The translations under genes were made by a program, and so were the position numbers. A stretch of DNA of 64,000 nt from Rhododendron vialii (lineage: Eukaryota; Streptophyta; Magnoliopsida; Ericales; Ericaceae): positions 24,794,001-24,858,000 of the forward strand of contig NC_080569.1 of NCBI RefSeq assembly GCF_030253575.1, in the 5' to 3' direction. The first letter of the stretch is position 1. Each line of letters begins with the position of its first letter. Under the pieces are notes generated by a model. The model made no database searches. It was not told the DNA's origin and was given only the letters and a program-made list of their open reading frames with translations. Below are positions 1 to 11,848 of the stretch, one piece after another.

Positions 1-179
1 TGAAAAACTGGAAAAAGAATGAAATTCTAAAAATCTCAATGCTAGGTCTGGATAGCTTATGGAGATGATTTTTAGGTTTTAAGTTTTATAAAAGCTGAAT
101 TTTAGTCCAAAACTTCAGTTTTAGTCCCCATATAAACGAACAGGAGAAAGAAGAAGATATCTTCCCAAGGAAGCTCACG

Positions 180-3505
<3,326 letters not shown>

Positions 3506-4436
3506 ACCTTGTTCACTGCTCCGTCGTGGTGGATTAGAAATTATGATCCGATGCATCCGCTATGGCTATTTCGTACCCTTTTTCTTTTTGTACTTGTATG
3601 ATATTGGTACTATAGCCACTGCTGTAGCATTATGAACTGGAAAGTCATGTAAGGTCTGGACAAATCCACCCCAGAATAGGATGAAGAATTTTATGGCACA
3701 GGTCCTCAACGGGATGATCGAGGCAAGGGGTGCAATAGACAATCTGACTTTCCGGCCGGTACTCTTTTCAAGCGGATCAGGTGCTCGGGAAAAGTGCCCC
3801 AATATCTTTTGTTTGGCTTTATAAACATGTCAATCACTTATTGATTGAGTTTCTTGGCAGGACAGATATTTCGAGAAGCTAGTTTGAAATCCCTTGCACA
3901 AGCTGTCTGATCCGTCGTCTACTTTATCATCTGAACGAACTTACTTCAACTAGCCAAGAAGCTGGTTTTCATCAGCTTGAATTAAGTCCATGAGCCACCT
4001 ACTCCATTTGATGGTTTTCTAGGTTTGGGGCTGTTTGCTAAAACATTCAACTGCAGAATGGTCAAAGAATGCATCATATTTGAATGTCCTTGGATTTTCA
4101 ATTCTGTAATTTTCTATGGTACGAAGTACTATCTATAACTTTTGAAACTTCAAACTCCTTATAGAAACAAATAGATACATGAATAGATTAATCGAAAAGA
4201 ACTAAAATTGCGGAGGGCAAAATGTCTAAGAAACTTCCTTGGAACGAAGGCAAATTAAGAAAAGTAGCCAGAAAGCAAGGAGGAAGGAGTCTACCCAAAC
4301 AACCAAAAAGTAGCAAACCATTATTCAACAATAGCAGCAAGCCTTATCATTCACACACACACACACACACACACAGAATTGCCTTGCAATTCCTTCCTAT
4401 TATAACAAAAGTACTTGTTTAGGAACATAAAGGTCC
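3506..4436. other. Intergenic region upstream of the receptor kinase
   Basis: No gene is supported here. The stretch should hold the kinase 5' UTR and promoter. A TATAAAG-like motif reads on the minus strand near 3817-3823, too far from the start codon to be sure of. A short (CA)n microsatellite lies at about 4351-4375. Confidence 0.5.
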
Positions 4437-4555
4437 GCAAACTTTACTACTTTTATTAAAAACGAAACCGATGTACATAGTTGCACAACTCATATGCAAA
4501 CTTTACTACTTTTATTAAAAACGAAACCGATGTACAGAGTTGCACAACTCATATA
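4437..4555. repeat. Tandem duplication, 59-bp period, two copies
   Basis: Two nearly identical 59-bp units follow one another. Each contains ACTTTACTACTTTTATTAAA and then TTGCACAACTCATAT, differing at only a few bases. No coding or regulatory role is visible. Confidence 0.85.
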
Positions 4556-4658
4556 CAATTGACGTGAACACATACCCGTTGTACATGAAAGAAATTAAAA
4601 GGATATCATCTCCACATCTCAGACACTATCTGGCTTTAACAAACCAGTAAAGATATTG

Positions 4659-4916
4659 GTACCGACGGAAACCGGACCGAGATCGTACCGACGGCCTCGG
4701 CGGGCCCACTCAGGCCACCAAATGGCCGAATCCGAGCCGTCCAAAAATTCTATAAAAAAACACGAGGGGGCTGAGCGGGAATCAACTGCATCCAATGCGT
4801 GTAGGGTGCTCGATCCAAGCACCCCATTTTTTTTTATAGAATTTTTGGGCTGTTCGGATCGGCCGTCCGGTGGCCGGAGTGGGCCCACCGAGGCCGTCTC
4901 CGGTTGCTATCGGTAC
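4659..4916. mobile_element. Fold-back / MITE-like element with about 95-bp inverted arms
   Basis: The two ends are imperfect inverted repeats of about 95 bp. The left arm starts GTACCGACGG and runs into a T/A-rich end reading AAAAATTCTATAAAA. The right arm is its reverse complement. The arms enclose about 70 bp. The element is GC-rich against an AT-rich background. No clean target-site duplication was found, so the superfamily (Mutator-like or other) is not assigned. Confidence 0.7.
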
Positions 4917-4989
4917 GTATAGCAGCACTTTTAACAAACGTAGGTTTAAAAGCATTTGCAGAACACCTATGATGGCTTTGTCGTGAAGA

Positions 4990-6055
4990 CCATCTTCCTA
5001 CTGAAGCCGGACGGTTGAGTAAATGCAGGCTGCTTTGGCTTGGGAAGACATGCACTTTTTCTGCTTAGCATAGAAAAGACTGCTGATATGTTAGGCCTAT
5101 CAATTGTATAGGACTGAAACACACACACACGATATGCGAATAGAAAATAGTAAAGAAATCAACACACAGAATATACGTGGCTTCCCAATACCGGTCACGT
5201 CCACGGGAGCGAGAGCGGCAGTCGTTTCTTATTCAATCAACTGAAACAGCGGTTTACGACATAGAATATTTATACCTACTCTATTCTAACCCTAATCTGG
5301 TATTTGGCCTGTATCCCAAAAATACCCCTGGACTGTACCGTACCATACTGCGGGGGGCTACCCACGGGCCTTCGGCCCAATCCACTCCACTGGATCATCG
5401 GTGATGGGCCAGATGCCTCCACTCCTCTCCGCTTCGGCATCTGGCCTCTTTCTTGAACTTCTTAGTACCTCTTCATATTAACATATGAGCCACAAGTTCT
5501 AACAAATTGCAAATTTTTTCACACACAATAGTCCCACTTGTATGCATCTCCCGATTGCCAGTTGAAAGCCATGATATGATGTACATTGATTTAACAGTGT
5601 CACAGTGTTGTCATCGTTCCACAGGTTCTATACTAGAAATATCAGTAGTGACATGAAATTAGAAATTAAACCTCGGCTGTTGACAAACCTTGAATTATCA
5701 GAAAACTAGGTAATGGAAATGATCAAAGTGAACTTACATACCCTAGAATGAAAGATGGCTCATCATTGAAGAAACTGGTGTTCCGTCATCCACTTGCTAT
5801 CTCAAGGAACAACACCCCAAAGCTGAATACATCAGATTTATCTGGAAACCTCACGTCTATTGCATATTCAAGAGCATATAGCTGCTGCACCATGTCAAAT
5901 TAAATTTGATCACCACAAGACAGAATAGTTGCAATACAGTAAGTATGATTTTTTGGTCTTTAGCAAGTGGCATCTACTTACTAGGATTCGACAATCCTTC
6001 TGGTATTGGCTCGCTATTCATCACCTCCAAAAATCCTTGCCATGCCAAATTCAGG
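4990..6055 (-). pseudogene. Decayed tandem copy of the S-receptor-like kinase (3' exons only)
   Basis: Fragments similar to the intact kinase at 180-3505 appear in the same order and orientation. Exon-7-like sequence is at about 5010-5106 and 5505-5635, exon-6-like at about 5735-5885, and exon-5-like at about 5965-6055. Shared stretches include GCAGGCTGCTTTGGCTTGGG (exon 7) and ACACCCCAAAGCTGAATACAT (exon 6, one base over 20 omitted in description). The lectin, membrane and ATP-loop exons were not found. No open frame spans the pieces, and the HRD region is missing. The copy is split in exon 7 by a solo LTR. It is a dead paralogue left by tandem duplication, a common fate in this family. Confidence 0.85.
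5107..5504 (-). mobile_element. Solo LTR (fossil) inserted in the kinase pseudogene
   Basis: A 398-bp block interrupts exon-7-like sequence and is bounded by the 5-bp direct repeat AATTG at 5102-5106 and 5505-5509. Read on the minus strand it starts TGTTAGAACTTGTGG, a typical plant LTR start, and ends CTATA. There is no internal region or coding sequence, so it is a lone LTR left by recombination between the two LTRs of a lost element. The superfamily is not certain; the start looks Copia-like. Confidence 0.75.
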
Positions 6056-7049
6056 AAAGGCAATGCCCTGGATTGGCTATTGCAGTTATAAATTACTAAG
6101 ATATATCATGATATATCCTAAATATCATATTACACGACAAGTCTCACTAGGTGATCTGTTAATTGTATTTGAATGGATATCAGCTCTATAATATAATCAG
6201 GCAAGTCTGATCTACAGATGCAGGTTTTGTACTTGGCAAATCGGCCAATCAAACAAGCATTTAAGCAAAAACAATCATCAACAGCAAGGTCTAAAACCAT
6301 ATTGATGACTAGTATACAATGGACAAGGCACACACCCTGGGCAATATGGTACATAACCAAGCTCTTAGTCTAATAAACGAGCTAGCAACAAGCGAGCGGT
6401 GCCTTCTCAAAAAAAGAGAAAACCAAGCAAGCAGTGGTTGATTTGAAAAAAAGCAATGTTCTAGAGCTCGCTACTCGGTACTCGCTCGGCCAGGCACCTT
6501 GGAGCGAGTACTCGGCGTTAGTCGGTGAGTAGTCGGTGAGTAATGCCCACCGAGTAGGGATTAGTCGCCTCAACCAGGCACCTTGGAGCGAGTACTCGGT
6601 GAGGAATACCTTGTTTTAGAACACTGAAAATAAACTCCAATAATATGGTCAGCTTGACTTGTTTACTAGATAAGTCGATCTCAAACGAGCTATGATGGAC
6701 TGATCACTAGCAAATCTTGAGTTATTCGGAAGTTGTGAATCCATCTAGCATAACCGAGTAGTAGGAAGTTCAAACTTTGTTTATTTGAATGCTCAAGGAA
6801 CTTTAAAAGATATTGAAGCTTGGTCTGTTTATGCAATAAGTTGGTCTAGAACTAGCTTTTAACGACCTAAAATTCTAGTAGATCAATTTGCTTATCAGCC
6901 TGCATAACTCAAATATCGGGAGCAATAGTTTTGTCCAGATGATTAGGCCCAAAGAAATTCACCTCCTTGATTTTCAATAATATCAAAATTCCTAAACGAT
7001 TCTTCCCACAACCAACTTCATACATAATAACTTAGCACTTAGCAGACCA
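6056..7049. other. Non-coding stretch with a short repeated motif
   Basis: No gene is supported. Between about 6480 and 6605 the motif CAGGCACCTTGGAGCGAGTA occurs twice, with several copies of GAGTACTCGG or TAGTCGGTGAG around it. It looks like a small locally amplified repeat. The remainder is AT-rich with no recognisable content. Confidence 0.5.
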
Positions 7050-7240
7050 AAATTCCTGTAATCTTTTTTCTTTTTGTCTGTTTCGATGGTCGCTTACGCG
7101 CACCTCAGACTGATCCCCTCTCTTGTCCGGTCGAAGCTGGGCCATCCACACTGGACTAAGGAATTTACAAGAACAACTTTCTTGCGGTGTGACCCGAAGG
7201 ATCGAATCATTGTCCATTGCGTGGGAAACAGACCCCTTCA
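7050..7240 (-). mobile_element. tRNA-derived SINE-like sequence
   Basis: Read on the minus strand, a Pol III B-box-like GATTCGATCC motif near 7198-7207 is followed by GGATGGCCCAGCTTCGACCG and GGGGATCAGTCTGAGGTGCG. In my recollection these belong to a widespread plant SINE body, which then runs into an A-rich tail near 7065. No A box was confirmed and no target duplication was located. The copy appears old. Family assignment is tentative. Confidence 0.5.
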
Positions 7241-7832
7241 ATTTCATAACCCATAAATGGTTCCAACTTACTCACATGTTCAGGTATACAAAAATACATA
7301 CCCACCTACTTTTAGCAACGATTTTGGCTTAAGCTTTACCTGTTGACATGTCTACCGATATGATTGTTTGAAATAGAATCAGACCCCCTTCCGCTTCTTT
7401 CAAAATTTTCTTTTTCAAAAAAAAAGTAATTTCAAGCTCAAATATAATGAAAATGAGAAAAGATTTTTATTTTTATTTTGCACCGTTTAAAAGATTTCAA
7501 TGGGATCTATTAAATAAGATCCAAATTGATAGAAAAATTATTTGCGTAAAGACATAATTTTCGAACTTAAAATTACCATCATTTTCTAAAACTTCTGTTT
7601 TTTTTAGAAAGTGGAACCCCTTCTCAGCTTCTCGAATTAGGAGACATGTGGTGAAACCCGTATCATTGAAGTTTGAGACTTTGGGTCGTAACGCGTACCT
7701 GTCCTTGATTTCCATTGTAACTTTTGAAATACAGCGAAAAAGGGGATACTTCAGGAGAAGCTACCAAGGCAGGAGAGAGGGGCTGAGAGTTGGGAAGACT
7801 GTGTTTGGAACCTACAAAAAATGAAGGGAGAT
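7241..7832. other. AT-rich non-coding stretch
   Basis: Nothing beyond AT-rich sequence and T or A runs is recognised. Short open frames on either strand show no protein-family motif. Confidence 0.4.
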
Positions 7833-7975
7833 AATGTCAAAATTATTTTTTTATGTCAAAATTGTTTTTATTAGTGCTAAAACTTTAATACATAAAAGTC
7901 TTGTACATTGCACATGATACAAGTCTTTTGTGCACTAGAGTTTTGACACCAACAAAAATAATTTTGACATTATTA
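7833..7975. mobile_element. Small fold-back (MITE-like) element
   Basis: An imperfect palindrome of about 143 bp. The left side begins AATGTCAAAATTATTTTT and the right side ends AAAATAATTTTGACATT. Inner arms pair ACATAAAAGTCTTGTACATTG with a reverse-complement-like partner around a centre near 7913. No clear target duplication was identified. Confidence 0.6.
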
Positions 7976-8392
7976 TTCCCCCGGGAAATAATTATAAGAG
8001 GCTCTGTTTGTTTGGAGAAATAGTGCAGAGTATAAAAGAAGGGAAAATAATTAAGAGAGTAATTAGAAGGGAATTTCAAAAAAAATTGGAGGGGAAGTTG
8101 AACTTCTTTCTTTGAAATTTTGCTTCTCTTTCTCTAGAAACCAAACAAGGCGAGGTAAATTTTTAAAATTTTCTCATCAGTTTCATTTTTTTTCCAAGAT
8201 CCAAACAGAACCTAAGCGCGTTAATGGCCGGATTGGATTTGGATTTTTATCCAAATTTGGTCCCGCACGATCCAAACTACGAATATTCAATATAATCCGT
8301 TTGATCCGAATTTGAAAATCCAAAAATAAACGGATCTGATCTGATAATACACCACTTTAATTTAACAACGTACTAATTCAGCTTATACATTA
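7976..8392. other. AT-rich stretch with GATC-rich degenerate sequence
   Basis: No gene is seen. From about 8215 the sequence is rich in GGATTTGGAT and ATCTGATC-type words. Similar words resume on the far side of the 8393-9168 element (about 9180-9300), suggesting that element landed inside an older repeat. Confidence 0.45.
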
Positions 8393-9168
8393 GGCCATCC
8401 ACAGTGGTATAATCAAAAAAGGATAATCAAAAGTTGACACATCAGCTTTTGATTATTCATTTAAGAGGTTTCTAAGCTTAACATTGTTAAGCTTCACTAT
8501 GGTCACTTCTAGTCCATAATCAAAATATGGGATCCACTATAATTTCACTCTCTATCCCCCTCTATTTTCCGTCATTCACTTCCCTCAATTTACGTTTTTA
8601 TGGGTTAAAATATATCGATTCCCTCTCTTAATTTTGGAAAAAAAAAATCGGTGACTTCTTTTCCTCTTATTATGATTTTTTTTTTTTTTTGGGGGGGGTG
8701 GGAATTGAAACAGGAAAGAAGAGTGAAACACCTTAATCCAGCGACGATGAGTTGAATTGTCGATGATCGAGAGAGATGAGTTTCACTTTTGAAGGAAAAG
8801 AAAGAGAAATAGTTTGTGGGTGAAGTGAAGAAGACATAGAGTAGGCGAAGAAGCTTGGCTACATAAAATTTTTATTCTTCAATTTTATTTTTTTTACCAA
8901 AAAAAAAAGAGTAGGCGAAGAAGAGAAAAAGAAAATACCAGTTGAAACACGTGTGTATACAAATTTTGGAACTAGTTAACTTATGTGGTGTAGGGTTTAC
9001 AAATTTTGATTATTGAAAAAGATTGCTAGTTTTGGTTATTCAAAGCCTAAAATTTGATTATTTCTAAGGATGTTGCTAAGTTTGATTATACCATTGTGAG
9101 CGATCTTTTGCAACAACATTGTTAACTTTAAAAACAATTGGCATTTGATTATACCACTGTGGATGGCC
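8393..9168. mobile_element. PIF/Harbinger-type non-autonomous element with TTA duplications
   Basis: 776 bp bounded by TTA at 8390-8392 and 9169-9171. Terminal inverted repeats are GGCCATCCACAGTGGTATAA at the left and the reverse complement TTATACCACTGTGGATGGCC at the right. A 3-bp TTA duplication plus GG-starting ends is the PIF/Harbinger (Tourist-like) pattern. No transposase frame is visible. Subterminal blocks (GATTATTCATTTA, GTTATTCAAAGCC) recur in the relative at 40418-41143. Poly-A/T runs and a G run occupy the middle. Confidence 0.85.
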
Positions 9169-10306
9169 TTACACCTCTAATTCTGATCCGGATTGCCCTT
9201 GGCAAAATTGTGAAAGTCGGATTTAGATCATATTTGAGTTATTATAGGATCTGATCGGATTTGAATTCTATCTGATCGATAGATCAAATCTGATCCATAT
9301 TTGTGATGGTGGCAAGATTAGGGGCTTGAGCTCTTGTCAAATTTTCGTTATCGGTCAATTTTGGGCCATTGCCGCTCACCTAGAATCCATAACCATGATC
9401 AGGGTTGTTCATTTCCTAAGTCTAAAATATAAAAGATTAAGTTTATCCTACATTGATTATATAGTTGGTATTGTTAATGTTTAGTTTTTCATCAATTAGT
9501 TACGACAAGAAGATATATAAAATTTGGATTGAAATTATTAAATTAAAAAGGCTTACATAATTAAGAAGATACTAAAGGTATTAAAACCATTTTTCCAAAT
9601 GCATTTATTAACATGATCCAAAGTGTTCATTTTTAAGAATTCGCTAAGCATAATATAGCCCACAAAAAAAAAAAAACCCACGTTGATTAAATATTAACAG
9701 TCACGTGATCGATTTCTCTCTTCTATGTGCTAGTTACATTCTGATTTTTCATTTTTTTTTCCCCTTAACAAGCTTATGATTCAAGAAATATAACTACGTA
9801 CGTATTGTCCAGAAAATTAAATGTGTGGTCATAGACTCATAATTAAGTGAAACCCCCCCTCACAATTAATTTGCTTCAATTTTCTCGCAGATGGGAACGC
9901 AGAACTTTCTTTCTTTGTTTCCTCCCTTGGCCGAAAGATACATAGCTAAGCTAACATAGCTGATAGCAGTTTTAAGAAATTTGCCGTCCAATCTAATTCG
10001 ATTCCGTTCCCATCCAGACCAACCGTTGCAAAGGTACTTTCCCATGCAATTTCTAGGAAAGAGAAACCCTCTTTCCCCCCATGAAAACAGCCATGAAAAT
10101 CTAACACCAATACATACCCAAAAAACAAAAACAGCTTTTCATTTGGCCTCTTATCTGTACCTTCGTTGGCAATATCCCCACCTTCATCTCTCTTTCTCCC
10201 CTCAACTCCCCTCTGTTTCAATCCTCCTATTTAGTACCCTAGCTCCTTTCTATTTCACCATCCAGTATTATTTCCTCGTGTGTTTTTTTGCTTGCATTTC
10301 TAGGCA
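9169..10306. other. Upstream region of the EF-hand gene
   Basis: No gene is supported. The proximal few hundred bases should contain the promoter and 5' UTR of the EF-hand gene and are C/T-rich from about 10150. A CACGTG-type word (TCACGTGATC) lies near 9701-9710, a possible G-box-like site, judged by sequence alone. Confidence 0.4.
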
Positions 10307-10642
10307 ATGGCAGCAAAAACCGGCATTGTGTTCGAGGACTTCTTTCCGGTCATGATCGAAAAACTAGGTGCGGAAGGATTCATGGACGAGCTCTGTAACG
10401 GGTTTCGACTGTTGATGGATGGGGAGAAGGGAGTCATCACGTTCGAGAGCTTGAGGAAGAATTCCGCCGTGCTAGGGTTGCAGGGGATGGGCGACGACGA
10501 GCTGATGTGCATGCTTGAGGAAGGCGATTTGGACGGGGACGGGAAGTTGAATCAGATGGAGTTTTGTGTTCTTATGTTTAGACTTAGTCCTGATCTGATG
10601 AATGGATCAAGAAGGTGGCTGGAAGAAGCTGTTATGAATTAA
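10307..10642 (+). CDS. EF-hand calcium-binding protein, PBP1/KRP1/KIC type
   Basis: Intronless frame of 111 residues. It resembles the small plant single-EF-hand regulators PBP1 (PINOID-binding) and KIC (binds the kinesin-like calmodulin-binding protein), which act as calcium-dependent partners of kinases or motors in the cytosol. Family marks seen: DFFPVM near residue 11, GVITFESLRKN (42-52), one canonical EF loop at 74-85 (DLDGDGKLNQME, with Asp at loop positions 1, 3 and 5, Gly at 6 and Glu at 12), then CVLMFRLSPDLM and RRWLEEA near the C terminus. The N-terminal pseudo-EF region lacks a full set of ligands, as usual for the family. Length is slightly below the roughly 125-135 residues I recall for Arabidopsis members because the N-terminal tail is short. 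Which partner it binds cannot be told from the sequence. Confidence 0.9.
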   Translation: MAAKTGIVFEDFFPVMIEKLGAEGFMDELCNGFRLLMDGEKGVITFESLRKNSAVLGLQGMGDDELMCMLEEGDLDGDGKLNQMEFCVLMFRLSPDLMNGSRRWLEEAVMN

Positions 10643-11848
10643 CGTGATGTAGACTTTCTCCTTGTATTCTCGAGGTCTTATGCCACATCTTATTATTCTT
10701 ACTATATTTACTAAAATAATCAGGTGTCGCGCCATCGTATCCCGGCTCTTTTCATCCAGCCAGCTATTATGTATCCATTTTTTTGTAGGTCTTTTATGTA
10801 ATTACCATTGTTAAATACATCTTATTTCTCAATGTATCCATTTAACTGAGGACTTTTCAAGGTTAGCATCTCTTCATAGATAGAGGATCATAGTTTGAGG
10901 CAGAACATCGATTCTGTTCAAGGTTAGCATCTCTTCATCGACAGAGGATCATATTTTGAGGCAGAACATCATTTCTGCATAAATAGGCAAATGTTTCATA
11001 TGCCCATTAGTTGTTCGTGCAATTAATCTTATGAATCAAATTTGAACTTTTAAAGCTGCTATTTTTTTTTCATTCACTCTTAAATATCCATATATACTGA
11101 AGTTACATCAATTTATAGACCATACAACATGTCTTGAATGCAAAGGACCATTACTCTTCCAAGAGGTCTAGAACAATTATGAACATATCAATAACTAGAT
11201 ACGACTATTCCTATTTTCCAGAGGTCTAGGAATAATGAACAAACATGACAGCGACCAAATACGATTAAGAATGTATATGGTGAACAAAATTTTGTCTTAA
11301 TTTTCCGTAATTAACATGTGTTCTGTGAACAAATTTTTGTAACAAACAGAGCTAAACTTGGTATCCAAAAATCCATGACACATATATCCTTTTATGAATT
11401 GGAAATTTAAAGTGTAAGTAAATTATTTCACAATCTCAAAAAATATAGGATAAACAAAGTGAAGAAACAAAAACTAAAAAGTGTTGATCTTTATTCATCG
11501 ATCTTCTTTATAAAATAAAATCCACCTTCCAAAAACCTTTTAAAAATAAAAATTCCAAGAATTGAGAAATGGAGGTTTGGAGGCTTTTGAACCTCAACTA
11601 CATTGGTTTATAGTATATCTGGGCAAATGTAATTATTGCTATAAGGAACAAAGTCAATTATTACGTACAATATTATCAACCCGCAATATGTATAAATTAG
11701 TTGGCTAATACAATAAACCTTCCAAAATAAATCTTATACTTCCAAAACTACAATATCGTACGTGATTATTAGGAAAGGCAAAGTTGGGACGTAACAACAA
11801 TTAAAAAAGCACACATCTTCGATTAATTGATCCAACAAATTCACCTAC
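10643..11848. other. Intergenic region between convergent genes
   Basis: This holds the 3' flanks of the EF-hand gene (plus) and the DUF4220 gene (minus). A 61-bp tandem duplication lies at about 10858-10980 (unit containing GGTTAGCATCTCTTCAT). A diverged pair of about 65-bp units lies at about 11130-11275 (AGAGGTCTAG in each). The rest is AT-rich with no gene. Confidence 0.55.

Noticed and set aside
7032-7247. 71-residue minus-strand frame
   Set aside because: It coincides with the SINE-like sequence and is not a protein gene.
9946-10355. Frames overlapping the EF-hand gene start on both strands
   Set aside because: They lie in the 5' UTR or out of frame with the conserved protein and show no family similarity.
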